Origin: Aldehydirespirator sp965116865
Lineage (GTDB): Bacteria > Actinomycetota > Acidimicrobiia > Acidimicrobiales > Aldehydirespiratoraceae
Direction: 5' to 3'
DNA: 64,000 bases
Assembly: GCA_965116865.1 (NCBI GenBank)
Contig: OZ220727.1
Coordinates: 496,001-560,000, forward strand
Part shown: positions 10,530-19,306 of the stretch, in pieces
Position numbering within the stretch: the first letter of the stretch is position 1
How the letters are laid out: each line of letters begins with the position of its first letter
Notes under the pieces: model-generated
The model's database searches: none
Told to the model about the DNA's origin: nothing
The model's input: the letters and a program-made list of their open reading frames with translations, nothing else
Translations under genes and position numbers: made by a program

Positions 10530-11054
10530 ATGGCTGAAGTTGGAATGCGGGTCGGGCAGGGCTTCGACATGCACCGCTACAGCGACGCCCCCGAGCGGGC
10601 GCTCGTGTTGGGCGGCGTGCGCTTCGACGGTGAGCGCGGCCTGCACGGCCACTCCGATGCCGACGTCGTGGCCCACGCCTGCATCGAGGCGCTGCTGGCC
10701 GGAGCAGGCCTTCCGGACATCGGCCAGATGTTCAGCGACCGCGATCCGGCCTGGGCCGGAGCCGACAGCATCGACTTGCTTCGTCGAGCCGCCGACGCGG
10801 CACGGGCGGCCGGATGGGATCCCGTGAACCTGTCGTGCACGGCGGTGCTCGACTCGCCCAAGCTGGCCCCTCACCGAGAGGCCATTCAGCAGCGTCTCAG
10901 TGCCGCCACCGGTGCGCCCGTGACCGTCACCGGCCGCAGCACCGAGGGCGTGGGTGCGTTGGGCCGCGGCGAAGGAGTGGCCGCCATGGCTGTGGCGCTA
11001 GTGGCTCGACGGTCCGATGATCCTGAGGGGACCGGAGCCGGTGAGCCGCCCTAA
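10530..11054 (+). CDS. ispF: 2-C-methyl-D-erythritol 2,4-cyclodiphosphate synthase IspF
   Basis: Cyclises CDP-methylerythritol 2-phosphate in the MEP pathway and works as a trimer. It shows VGQGFDMHRY (metal-binding Asp/His), HSDADVVAHACIEALL with the second metal His, DIGQMFSDRDP and the C-terminal TVTGRSTEGVGALGRGEGVAAM. Start at ATG 10530 (MAEVGMRVGQ); ATG 10545 is equally plausible by homology. The 145 bp after ispD hold no gene that I can support. rlmB begins 3 bp after the stop, indicating co-transcription. Confidence 0.95.
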   Translation: MAEVGMRVGQGFDMHRYSDAPERALVLGGVRFDGERGLHGHSDADVVAHACIEALLAGAGLPDIGQMFSDRDPAWAGADSIDLLRRAADAARAAGWDPVNLSCTAVLDSPKLAPHREAIQQRLSAATGAPVTVTGRSTEGVGALGRGEGVAAMAVALVARRSDDPEGTGAGEPP

Positions 11055-11057
11055 CCA

Positions 11058-12032
11058 GTGGCGCCGCTCTCGCCCGGAAGGAGGGTGTGGTCGCCTGGGC
11101 GGTCGCTCCTGTGGTCGGGCGGTCCGGCGGGTCGGGTCGGGTCGGTCCCGGTGAGCCGCTCTGGCCGTTCGAGCCGTTCGCGTCCGGGGTCGGCGCGGCG
11201 TCAGGGCTCGCGCGGGTCCGGCAGCCGGTTGTCGGCCTCAACGGCACAGGGCCGGGGCAAGGGCGGCCTGGGCGGCGAGCAGGTTGAGGGCCGTCAAGCG
11301 GTGCGGGAGCTGTTGCTGGCGGGCCGGCGGCGGACCCGTACCGTCATGATCGCCAAGGGCCTCGATCCCGCCCCCATCGTCGAGCACATCGTCGAACTGG
11401 CCCGCGAGCATCGGGCAGCGGTCCGCGAGGTCAGCCGCTCCGAGTTGGACGCCGCCGCCCGCACCGAGGCGCCTCAGGGCGTGGTCGCTCTGGCTGATCC
11501 GCTGCCCGAAGCAGATCTGGCCGAGATGGTCCAGCAGCAGCCGGCCGGCGCGGCCTCACACGCCGGCCGCCCCGCGGGTCCGCCGTTCTTGCTGGTCCTC
11601 GACGGCATCACCGATCCCGGCAACTTCGGTGCGGTGCTGCGCGCCGCGGAGTGCGCCGGAGTGACCGGGATCGTGCTGCGGAGCCATCGCTCCGCCCGGA
11701 TCACTCCCACGGTGGCCAAGGCGGCTGTCGGCGCAGTGGAGTACCTGCGGTTCGCGGTGGTGCCCGGCATCCCGTCGGCGCTGCGCGCTCTGAGCAGTCA
11801 CGACGTGTGGACGGTCGGGCTCGACCCGGCCGGGCCACGGCGCCTTCACGATCTCGATCTGTCGGGTGATGCGGTGGCTCTCGTGCTCGGCGCCGAGGGC
11901 AGGGGCCTGTCGAGGCTGGTCGCGCAGCGGTGCGACGTGCTGGCTTCTATACCGTTGCGGGGGACGCTCGGATCGCTCAACGTCGCCGCCGCGGCGGCGG
12001 TGGCGTGCTTCGAGATCGCTCGGCGCCGCTAG
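11058..12032 (+). CDS. rlmB: TrmH/SpoU-family RNA 2'-O-methyltransferase, RlmB-like
   Basis: SPOUT methyltransferase that methylates the 2'-OH of a guanosine in 23S rRNA (G2251 in E. coli). About 75 N-terminal residues are low-complexity Gly/Arg/Ser, common in actinobacterial homologues. The substrate-binding domain starts at GEQVEGRQAVRELL, followed by the knot domain with LVLDGITDPGNFGAVLRAAE, VLGAEGRGLSRLV and IPLRGTLGSLNVAAAAAV (SAM-binding motifs 1-3). It sits directly behind ispF; the cysS gene often found between the two is absent here. Confidence 0.9.
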   Translation: MAPLSPGRRVWSPGRSLLWSGGPAGRVGSVPVSRSGRSSRSRPGSARRQGSRGSGSRLSASTAQGRGKGGLGGEQVEGRQAVRELLLAGRRRTRTVMIAKGLDPAPIVEHIVELAREHRAAVREVSRSELDAAARTEAPQGVVALADPLPEADLAEMVQQQPAGAASHAGRPAGPPFLLVLDGITDPGNFGAVLRAAECAGVTGIVLRSHRSARITPTVAKAAVGAVEYLRFAVVPGIPSALRALSSHDVWTVGLDPAGPRRLHDLDLSGDAVALVLGAEGRGLSRLVAQRCDVLASIPLRGTLGSLNVAAAAAVACFEIARRR

Positions 12033-12135
12033 CCCGCAGCCTCGCTCACAGGAGAATTGGCGGTGCGTGGAGCTCGCCTTCGTCTGACAAGATGACCGCC
12101 TGCAGCGCCCTACCCGCCGAATGTTGGAGAAACCG

Positions 12136-12675
12136 GAGACATGGCGATGAACACGGATCGATTGGCTGAGCGCATAGACCGGCTGCTGGGCCGCTGCGTC
12201 GCTGGCTGAGACATGGCGATGAGCACGGATCGATTGGCTGAGCGCATAGATCGGCTGCTGGGCCGCTGCGTCGCTGGCTGAGACATGGCGATGAGCACGG
12301 ATCGATTGGCTGAGCGCATAGATCGGCTGCTGGGCCGCTGCGTCGCTGGCTGAGACATGGCGATGAGCACGGATCGATTGGCTGAGCGCATAGATCGGCT
12401 GCTGGGCCGCTGCGTCGCTGGCTGAGACATGGCGATGAGCACGGATCGATTGGCTGAGCGCATAGATCGGCTGCTGGGCCGCTGCGTCGCTGGCTGAGAC
12501 ATGGCGATGAGCACGGATCGATTGACTGAGCGCATAGATCGGCTGCTGGGCCGCTGCGTCGCTGGCTGAGACATGGCGATGAGCACGGATCGATTGGCTG
12601 AGCGCATAGATCGGCTGCTGGGCCGCTGCGTCGCTGGCTGAGACATGGCGATGAGCACGGATCGATTGACTGAGC
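12136..12675. repeat. (R-S)7-R array, R 36 bp and S 36 bp, at an SDR gene start
   Basis: Eight copies of a 36-bp R (start GAGACATGGCGATGAGC, end CTGAGC) are spaced exactly 72 bp from 12136 to 12640, with seven copies of a 36-bp S beginning GCATAGATCGG. R carries the ATGGCGATG start of the SDR gene. Each upstream repeat therefore holds its own ATG and a 22-codon frame ending in TGA, giving seven tandem mini-ORFs before the true start. Only a few substitutions separate the copies (for instance in the first), so the expansion is recent. Confidence 0.95.
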
Positions 12676-13442
12676 TGTTCGGACTCGACGGCAAGACGGC
12701 CGTCGTGACCGGCGGGAGCCGCGGCATCGGTCGCATGATCGCTGGCGGGCTGCTCGACGCCGGCTGCCGGGTGATCGTCTCGGCTCGCAAGGCCGAGCAG
12801 CTTGAGGCGGCTGCCCGGGAGTTGTCGGCCCACGGCCCTTGCGATGCCGTTCAGGCCGACCTGTCCACGCCCGAGGGCTGCCGGGCGCTAGCCGCCGAGG
12901 TGGCTCGGCGGTGGGAGTCGCTCGACGTCCTCGTCAACAACGCCGGCGCCAGCTGGGGCGCCCGTCTGGACGAGTTCCCGGTGGACGGCTGGGACAAGGT
13001 GATGGACACCAATGTGCGGGGACCGTTCTTGCTCACCCAGGGACTGCTCGACCTGCTGCGGGCCGCTGCCCGCCCGGAGGCGCCCGCCCGTGTGATCAAC
13101 GTCGCCTCCGTCGACGGGCTCAGAGTGCCCGACCTGGAGACGTACTCGTACTCGGCGTCGAAGGCCGCGGTCATCCACCTCACCCGGCATCTCGCGAAGC
13201 GCCTCGCCGGCGAGCACATAACCGTGAACGCCATCGCCCCGGGGCCGTTCGACTCGAAGATGATGGCGTTCATCCTCGACGATCCGGACGCCCGGGCCGA
13301 GTTGGCCGGCATGGTGCCGTTGCGGCGGATCGGCCGGCCCGACGACATGGCCGGCGCCGCTGTCTACCTGGCGTCGAGGGCCGGGTCCTACCTCACCGGC
13401 GCTACGGTGCCGGTCGGAGGGGGCATCGGTTTGGCCGACTGA
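12645..13442 (+). CDS. Short-chain dehydrogenase/reductase
   Basis: Classical SDR oxidoreductase of 265 aa. It has the NAD(P)-binding TGGSRGIGR, the NNAGASWG motif, catalytic Ser in INVASVDG, the YSASK catalytic Tyr/Lys pair and a C-terminal YLTGATVPVGGG typical of FabG-like enzymes. The substrate cannot be told from sequence. Start at ATG 12645 in the last repeat copy; ATG 12651 is an alternative. The first 10 residues (MAMSTDRLTE) are encoded by R, so the repeat array reaches into the gene. Confidence 0.9.
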   Translation: MAMSTDRLTELFGLDGKTAVVTGGSRGIGRMIAGGLLDAGCRVIVSARKAEQLEAAARELSAHGPCDAVQADLSTPEGCRALAAEVARRWESLDVLVNNAGASWGARLDEFPVDGWDKVMDTNVRGPFLLTQGLLDLLRAAARPEAPARVINVASVDGLRVPDLETYSYSASKAAVIHLTRHLAKRLAGEHITVNAIAPGPFDSKMMAFILDDPDARAELAGMVPLRRIGRPDDMAGAAVYLASRAGSYLTGATVPVGGGIGLAD

Positions 13443-13650
13443 TCCCTGTCCCGGGGAGTCGGCAGCGGGCTGTGATCTGCTGCTCAGGCCAGGCGGCACG
13501 GCCGCGATTTGAGCTTGTCGTCGAGGTGCGAGCGCTGCCGCCGGGGCGAATGGGATGGAAACGGCCGCCCGCTCCTCTATCCTCGCGGATCGGCCTGTCG
13601 GCGTATCGAGCCGACTAGGAGCCAGCAGCCATGCAGGGAGGCTGATCCCA

Positions 13651-13941
13651 ATGGCAACCGGACGATCCAGCTTCGCGAAGCGTCAGAGGGACATGGCCAA
13701 GAAGGCCCGCGCCGAGGCGAAGCGCCAGAAGCGCCTGGGACGGGGCGAGCTCTACGATCTGGAGCACGGCCAGCGAGACGATGAGCCGGCCGAGACGCCG
13801 CCGACGGGACGGTCCCTCAGCAACGACGAGATCATGGCCAAGGTGGAGGAGTTGCACCGATGCTATGCCGACGGTCAACTGGACCTCGACGCGTTCCACG
13901 AGCAGCGGGACAGCCTGATGGCCCAGATCTCCGTCGACTGA
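13651..13941 (+). CDS. Small basic hypothetical protein with SHOCT-like C-terminus
   Basis: A 96-aa protein. The N-terminal half is strongly basic and helical (FAKRQRDMAKKARAEAKRQKR), and the C-terminal half contains EIMAKVEELHRCYADGQLDLDAFHEQRDSL cut here into a SHOCT-like helical hairpin pattern. Start set at ATG 13651, eleven bases after an AGGGAGG-like sequence. Similar small basic proteins are common next to housekeeping genes in actinobacteria, but no function is known to me. It sits alone between the SDR and the IMPDH-like gene. Confidence 0.6.
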   Translation: MATGRSSFAKRQRDMAKKARAEAKRQKRLGRGELYDLEHGQRDDEPAETPPTGRSLSNDEIMAKVEELHRCYADGQLDLDAFHEQRDSLMAQISVD

Positions 13942-14017
13942 CCGGCCGAACCGGTCGACAGGTCCCTGGTCCAGGTCCTTGGTCCGTCCGCGACGCGTGT
14001 TGTAGCTTGACGTCATT

Positions 14018-15079
14018 ATGGGACTCGAACAGCTTCGCACGGGACTCACTTTCGACGATGTCCTGATCGTCCCCCGACGATCGTCGATCAGATCCCGCCA
14101 GGACGTCTCGGTGCGGACGCGGTTGTCGCGCCGGATCGAGCTGGAGTTGCCGGTGGTGGCCGCCAACATGGACACCGTCTGCGAGCACGAGATGGCTGTC
14201 GCCATGGCCCGTCTCGGGGGCATCGGCATCGTGCACCGCTTCATGCCGTCCGAGACGCAGGCCGGCGAGATACGCAAGGTGAGGGACGCGGGCGGGAACC
14301 TGCTGGTCGGCGCGGCGGTGGGAACCGACCGCGACATGGTCGAACGGGCCAAGGCGCTGGTGGCGGCCGGGGCCGACGTGCTGGTCCTGGACATCGCCCA
14401 CGGCCACTCCGACCATGCCCTCGACGGTGTGCGCAGGCTCAAGGACCACTTCGCCGACACCGACGTGCTGGCCGGCAACGTCGCCACGGCAGAAGGCGCC
14501 GTCGACCTGGTGGAGGCCGGTGCCGATGCGGTGAAGGTGGGGGTGGGGGCCGGCGGCGTCTGCACCACGCGCACCGTGGCGGGTGTGGGTGTGCCCCAGC
14601 TGACCGCTGTCGCCGACGTCTCGGGCATCGGCGTGCCCGTGATCGCCGATGGAGGCGTCCGCAGTTCCGGCGACATTGCCAAGGCCCTGGCCGCGGGCGC
14701 GTCCACGGTCATGGTCGGCAGCATGCTGGCCGGCACCAAGGAGAGCCCCGGCGAGGTCGAGCAGGGGCCGAAGGGCCTCCAGAAGCGCATACGCGGCATG
14801 GCCAGCTTCGAGGCGGTGCAGGCCCGCGCCGACCGTGCCGGCGAGGACTTGGACGAGGAGTACCTGTCGTACCGGGCCCCTGAGGGCGTCGAGGGCACCG
14901 TTCCCTACAAGGGAGAGGTCTCCAAGCTTGTGTACCAGCTGATGGCGGGCCTGCGCAGCGCGATGAGCTACACCGGCGCCGGCACGCTCGACGAGTTCAC
15001 CGAGTTGGCCCGGTTCATGGCGGTGACCCCGCAAGGCGTCGTGGAGAGCTTGCCCCACGCCACCCTGGGCCCCCGCTAG
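14018..15079 (+). CDS. guaB: IMP dehydrogenase/GMP reductase family protein without CBS domains
   Basis: A 353-aa TIM-barrel enzyme of the IMPDH/GMPR family. It shows LTFDDVLIVPRRS at the N-terminus, the catalytic loop GAGGVCTTR (thioimidate Cys), VIADGGVRSSGDIAKALAAG (IMP phosphate site), and the flap region YRAPEGVEGTVPYKG with a final GLRSAMSYTGA. The two CBS domains normally inserted after about residue 100 in IMPDH are missing, so the chain is about 130 residues shorter than standard GuaB. The flap motif favours IMP oxidation over GMP reduction, but I cannot decide firmly. A second, full-length guaB may exist elsewhere. Confidence 0.85.
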   Translation: MGLEQLRTGLTFDDVLIVPRRSSIRSRQDVSVRTRLSRRIELELPVVAANMDTVCEHEMAVAMARLGGIGIVHRFMPSETQAGEIRKVRDAGGNLLVGAAVGTDRDMVERAKALVAAGADVLVLDIAHGHSDHALDGVRRLKDHFADTDVLAGNVATAEGAVDLVEAGADAVKVGVGAGGVCTTRTVAGVGVPQLTAVADVSGIGVPVIADGGVRSSGDIAKALAAGASTVMVGSMLAGTKESPGEVEQGPKGLQKRIRGMASFEAVQARADRAGEDLDEEYLSYRAPEGVEGTVPYKGEVSKLVYQLMAGLRSAMSYTGAGTLDEFTELARFMAVTPQGVVESLPHATLGPR

Positions 15080-15238
15080 GAGCGGCCGCGGGCTCAGCCG
15101 GCCGGATCGGCGAAGCGCTCTGGTGTGGCCGGGCCGCCGCCGACGAGCAGCGGGGTCACGCCCGAGGGCCGCCACGCCCCCCAGTTCCGCATTGGCAGCG
15201 CCTTGCACGGGTGTCGTGCGTTGCGCCTGTAGTGCGGC

Positions 15239-15355
15239 CGGCCGTGCGGACGACGCGCCGGTTCTCGATAGTAGGCTCGGACGGCGCGCCGACAGATGTC
15301 ACCATCAGCGAGGTCGGCCGTGCGGACGACGCGCCGGTTCTCGATAGTAGGCTCG
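15239..15355. repeat. R-S-R element (R 41 bp, S 35 bp)
   Basis: A 41-bp sequence starting CGGCCGTGCGGACGACG and ending GTAGGCTCG occurs at 15239-15279 and 15315-15355, identical, with 35 unrelated bases between. The second copy ends 5 bp before the GTG start of the nitronate monooxygenase pseudogene, so its leader region has been duplicated. Confidence 0.85.
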
Positions 15356-15360
15356 CTCGC

Positions 15361-15949
15361 GTGAAGACCCGTGTCGTCGGCATGCTGGGAATCGAGTTCC
15401 CGGTCGAGTTCCCGGTCGTTTTCCCGGTCGTTGCCTTCAGCCATTGCCGCGACGTGGTGGCGGCGGTGTCCAAGGCCTGCGGCATGGGGGTTCTGGGCGC
15501 CGCCGCCCATTCGTCTGAGCGCCTCGACATCGATCTCGACTGGATCGAGTCGAAGGTCGGCGACAGGCCCTACGGCGTGGATGTGATCATTCCGGCCCGC
15601 CAGGCCGACCTGTTTCGTCGGGCAGATCGTGGGCACGATGAACGAGACGAAGACCAGCGCCCAAGTTGTGCACGAGCTCATCGAGGAGTTCATCGCCTCG
15701 GTGGAGTCTTTGGCAGCGTGGCGTCCCACTCCACCGGCCCGCACGATGTTCATCGAGGAGTTCATCGCCTCGGTGGAGTCTTTGGCAGCGTGGCGTCCCA
15801 CTCCACCGGCCCGCACGATGTTCATCGAGGAGTTCATCGCCTCGGTGGAGTCTTTGGCAGCGCGGCGTCCCACTCCACCGGCCCGCACGATGTTCATCGA
15901 GGAGTTCATCGCCTCGGTGGAGTCTTTGGCAGCGCGGCTCCGGACGTGA
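15361..15949 (+). pseudogene. Nitronate monooxygenase (2-nitropropane dioxygenase-like), internally deleted
   Basis: The first 85 codons from GTG 15361 match the N-terminus of FMN-dependent nitronate monooxygenases (MLGIEFPV, VAFSHCRDVVAAVSKACGMGVLGA, GDRPYGVDVIIPA). The central barrel is gone. After LFRRADRG the sequence switches frame into the family C-terminus, GQIVGTMNETKTSAQVVHEL, which starts upstream of ATG 15638. The N-terminal part also carries a 12-bp repeat (GAGTTCCCGGTC) that adds EFPV blocks. The last residues are repeated by the 72-bp array. The gene is not functional as it stands. Confidence 0.75.
15678..15938. repeat. 72-bp array at the end of the nitronate monooxygenase remnant
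   Basis: Four R copies start at 15678, 15750, 15822 and 15894, exactly 72 bp apart. Here the shared R measures 45 bp (starts TCATCGAGGAGTTC, ends TTGGCAGCGCGGC) and S 27 bp, so the unit length is kept while the apparent boundary is shifted. One R position (T/C in GCGTGG/GCGCGG) splits the array into two early and two late copies. All units stay in frame with the old C-terminus (EEFIASVESLAA). Confidence 0.9.
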
Positions 15950-15982
15950 TCGCATCCGGGCGCGTGGCGCTGCGATGAGACC

Positions 15983-17242
15983 GTGACTGCGGGGCCGAGC
16001 GGGGTCGGCGGCCGGTACTTCGTGCAGAATCCGGGGCCGACCAACATTCCCGATCGGGTCTTGGAGGCATTCCGCCGCCCCGCGGTCGACTTCTGCGACC
16101 CGGAGTTCGTCGCGATGGCCGAAGGCATCTGGGACGAGTTGCCCGAGATGTTCGGAGGGGCCGACAAGATCGTGGTGCTGACCATGGTCGGCCACGGAGC
16201 GTGGGAGTCGGCGCTGACCAACACGGTCGAGCCCGGCGACGCCGTCCTGATCCCCGACTGCGGGCTGTTCAGTCGGCGCTGGGCCCGGATGGCCCGCGAT
16301 CTCGGGTACGAGGTGGTGACTACCGAGCGCCGTCTGCGCCGCCCGACCGACCCGGCAGAGATCGCCGACATTCTGGCGGCCGACACCGTTCGCCGGATAC
16401 GGAACGTGTGCATCGTCCACACCGAGACCTCCATCGGCTCGGTCACCGACCTGCCCGCCATGCGGGCCGCCATCGACGCCGCCGACCATCCGGCGTTGTT
16501 CGTGGTGGACGGGGTCTGCTCGCTGGGGATCGAGCCGATGCAGATGCGAGACTGGGGGATCGATGTGGTCGTGGCGGCCTCGCAGAAGGGCCTGATGATG
16601 CCGCCGGGTCTGTCGTTCTGCGCGCTGAGCGAGAGGGCAGTGGAGCGCAGCCGGTCGGTGGCCACCCCCCGGTTCCATCTGGCGTGGGAGCCCCGCTTCG
16701 AGGAAGGACCGATCTACAACCGTTTCGGCGGCACTCCGCCCATCCATCACATGTTCGCGCTCCGGGCCGTCCTCGACATGATCGCCGAGACAGGCGGGAT
16801 CGACGCGTCGGTAGAACGCCACCGCCGCTGGGCCGCCGCGGTTCACGCCGCCGTCGACGGCTGGGCGTCAGGGGGTCCCTGGGAGATCAACGTTGTCGAA
16901 CCCGTGCACCGCACCGCGGCAATCACTTGCGTGCGAACCGGCGGGATAGCCGCGGGCCCGATGATTTCCATGGCACGGGACCGATTCAGGGTGAGTGTCG
17001 GATCCGGGATCATGCCCGAACTGGAGGGACGCTCCATCCGGATCGGCCATCTGGGCGACCTCAACGAGCCGATGCTGCTCGGCGCGCTGGGCGGCATCGA
17101 GACGGCCATGACGGTTCTCGGGCTGCCGCACGGTCACGGCCTGCCCGCTGCGGTCGCCTCGCTCGCCGCCACATCGCAGGCGGAGCCGCTGGTGGAGGCG
17201 GACGCGAAGAGCGGCTCGGAGAGTTGGATGCCGAACGAGTAG
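15983..17242 (+). CDS. Class V aminotransferase, serine/alanine-glyoxylate aminotransferase type
   Basis: PLP enzyme of 419 aa in the SGAT/AGAT branch. It opens with NPGPTNIPDRVLEAF, has VGHGAWESALTNTVEPGD, the PLP-contacting VHTETSIGS, FVVDGVCSLG and the Schiff-base lysine in ASQKGLMMPPGLSF, then RIGHLGDLNEPMLLGALGG near the C-terminus. It probably moves an amino group between serine or alanine and glyoxylate. Start is GTG 15983. The final 25 residues are Ser/Glu-rich and not conserved. No linked glyoxylate gene is visible. Confidence 0.85.
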   Translation: MTAGPSGVGGRYFVQNPGPTNIPDRVLEAFRRPAVDFCDPEFVAMAEGIWDELPEMFGGADKIVVLTMVGHGAWESALTNTVEPGDAVLIPDCGLFSRRWARMARDLGYEVVTTERRLRRPTDPAEIADILAADTVRRIRNVCIVHTETSIGSVTDLPAMRAAIDAADHPALFVVDGVCSLGIEPMQMRDWGIDVVVAASQKGLMMPPGLSFCALSERAVERSRSVATPRFHLAWEPRFEEGPIYNRFGGTPPIHHMFALRAVLDMIAETGGIDASVERHRRWAAAVHAAVDGWASGGPWEINVVEPVHRTAAITCVRTGGIAAGPMISMARDRFRVSVGSGIMPELEGRSIRIGHLGDLNEPMLLGALGGIETAMTVLGLPHGHGLPAAVASLAATSQAEPLVEADAKSGSESWMPNE

Positions 17243-17355
17243 GCGGAGCGACGAGTACGGCTGCCCACCCGCCGACACGGACGGTCAGATCACGTAGCTG
17301 GTCTGACCATGGGACAGTTCCTGGCGGGCTGGCGCCGCGAAGCGTGTACCGAGAG

Positions 17356-17535
17356 GTTCGTGGTCCGCCCACTTCACCCGGTAGCTCCCGAACCAGCCCG
17401 GTCACCTCGGCATCGGCAGCGTAGATCGTTCGCGGTCCGTCCGCTCCACCGGGTAGGTCCCGAACCAGCCCGGTCACCTCGGCATCGGCAGCGTAGATCG
17501 TTCGCGGTCCGTCCGCTCCACCGGGTAGGTCCCGA
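17356..17535. repeat. (R-S)2-R array, R 36 bp and S 36 bp, upstream of ltaE
   Basis: Three R copies (start GTTCGCGGTCCG, end GTAGGTCCCGA) at 17356, 17428 and 17500 alternate with two 36-bp S copies beginning ACCAGCCCGGTC. The first R differs from the others at several positions (for example CACTTCACCC for CGCTCCACCG), the only array here whose outer copy has clearly drifted. The array lies in the 425-bp space between the aminotransferase and ltaE; the rest of that space shows no gene. Confidence 0.85.
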
Positions 17536-17668
17536 TGCCCGAGTCCGGCTCGTCGGGTGCAGTCCAGCGCGCCTGGAACTGGCAGCCTTGGGCGCCCGAA
17601 ATGGCGCGGACGGCTGCCGGCTCCTCGCAGCGAACCGTCAAAGCAGCGAGCGGAGGTAGCCTGCGGCT

Positions 17669-18682
17669 GTGATCGACCTTCGCTCCGACACTGTCACCCG
17701 GCCCACGGCAGCCATGCGGGCGGCCATGGCCTCAGCCGTCGTGGGCGACGACGTGTACGGCGAGGACCCCACCGTCAACGAGTTCCAGGAGGCCGCCGCG
17801 GCGCTGCTCGGCAAGGAGGCCGCGCTGTTCGTGCCCAGCGGCACCCAAGGCAACCTCTGCGGGCTGCTCGCCCACTGCGGGCGTGGCGACGAGTACATCG
17901 TCGGCGACCATGCCCACGCCTACATGTACGAGGGTGGGGGAGCGGCCGTGCTCGGGTCCATCCAGCCCCAGCCGGTGCCCGTCGGCGGCGACGGCATGAT
18001 CGACCTCGCCGCGGCCGAGGCCGCGGTGAAGTCCCCCGACCATGTCTTCGCCCGCACCCGGCTGCTGTGCCTGGAGAACACCAGCGACGGCAAGGTTCTC
18101 ACCTTGGCCCAGATGGAGGACTCGGCTGAGGTGGCTGCCCGCCACGGCCTGTCCCACCACCTCGACGGGGCCCGGCTGTGGAACGCGGCGGTGGCGCTGG
18201 GCGTCTCACCAGCGGCGGTCGCCGCACCGTTCGACTCGGTGTCGGTGTGCCTGTCGAAGGGTCTGGGAACGCCGGTGGGCTCGGTTCTGGTCGGGTCGGC
18301 GGGCCTTGTCGACGAGGCCCGCAGGTGGCGCAAGATGCTCGGGGGCGGGATGCGCCAGGCCGGGATCGTGGCGGCCGCGGGGCTGTACGCCCTTGAGCAT
18401 CACATCGAGCGACTAGCCGACGACCACGCCAACGCGGCCCGGCTGGCCGAGGGACTGGCCGCCATCGACGGCGTGAAGATCGACTCGTGCGCCACCAACA
18501 TGGTGTTCGTGCGCCTCCACGACGAGGTGCGCGACGACGGGCCGGACCTGCACGGCTGGCTGGCCGAGCACGGCATCCTGACCCGCTGGCAAGGCTCTCG
18601 AACCAGACTAGTCACCCACTTGGACGTCTCCGCCGACGACATTGATACTACGATCGACGCCTTCGCGGAACTGCCGGCCTGA
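17669..18682 (+). CDS. ltaE: Low-specificity L-threonine aldolase
   Basis: PLP-dependent cleavage of L-threonine or L-allo-threonine to glycine and acetaldehyde. The 337-aa chain begins MIDLRSDTVTRPT, the family signature, and shows VPSGTQGNLCGLLAHC, ENTSDGKVL, the HHLDGARLWNAAVALG segment binding PLP, and the Schiff-base lysine in VCLSKGLGTPVGS. Start is GTG 17669. Length and motifs are complete. The upstream aminotransferase also acts in glycine/serine/glyoxylate metabolism, so the two may be functionally linked. Confidence 0.92.
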   Translation: MIDLRSDTVTRPTAAMRAAMASAVVGDDVYGEDPTVNEFQEAAAALLGKEAALFVPSGTQGNLCGLLAHCGRGDEYIVGDHAHAYMYEGGGAAVLGSIQPQPVPVGGDGMIDLAAAEAAVKSPDHVFARTRLLCLENTSDGKVLTLAQMEDSAEVAARHGLSHHLDGARLWNAAVALGVSPAAVAAPFDSVSVCLSKGLGTPVGSVLVGSAGLVDEARRWRKMLGGGMRQAGIVAAAGLYALEHHIERLADDHANAARLAEGLAAIDGVKIDSCATNMVFVRLHDEVRDDGPDLHGWLAEHGILTRWQGSRTRLVTHLDVSADDIDTTIDAFAELPA

Positions 18683-18813
18683 GCCCCCTCAGGCTCGCCC
18701 GGTCGGCCGTCCTTCGGGTGCTTGGCGTGCGGACGGTGAGGCAGCATACTAGTGCTGTATATGGCGTGGGCATCTGTGATGCGACGGGCGCGGCGTGCTC
18801 TTGGTGCTCCTGC

Positions 18814-19296
18814 GGGGTCGGGCCGTCTGCGGGGTGTGGTTCTTCGAGGAAGACCTGCTCGACGGACTCCTCGGGCGTGTTCCTGCGGGGTCGGGTCGTC
18901 TGGGGGGTCGGGTCGTCTGCGGGGTGTGGTTCTTCGAGGAAGACCTGCTCGACGGACTCCTCGGGCGTGTTCCTGCGGGGTCGGGTCGTCTGGGGGGTCG
19001 GGTCGTCTGCGGGGTGTGGTTCTTCGAGGAAGACCTGCTCGACGGACTCCTCGGGCGTGTTCCTGCGGGGTCGGGCTGTCTGGGGGGTCGGGTCGTCTGC
19101 GGGGTGTGGTTCTTCGAGGAAGACCTGCTCGACGGACTCCTCGGGCGTGTTCCTGCGGGGTCGGGCTGTCTGGGGGGTCGGGTCGTCTGCGGGGTGTGGT
19201 TCTTCGAGGAAGACCTGCTCGACGGACTCCTCGGGCGTGTTCCTGCGGGGTCGGGTCGTCTGGGGGGTCGGGTCGTCTGCGGGGTGTGGTTCTTCG
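18814..19296. repeat. 90-bp tandem array before the SLH protein gene
   Basis: Five 90-bp units begin at 18814, 18904, 18994, 19084 and 19174, with a final 33-bp partial copy at 19264-19296, so the form is again (R-S)n-R with R about 33 bp and S 57 bp. Within S the GGGGTCGGGTCGTCTG motif is itself partly repeated, suggesting a nested event. The unit is 30 codons, so all frames stay open through the array; the long ORFs predicted there are not evidence of coding. Confidence 0.9.
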
Positions 19297-19306
19297 CGGC
19301 GGTTGT

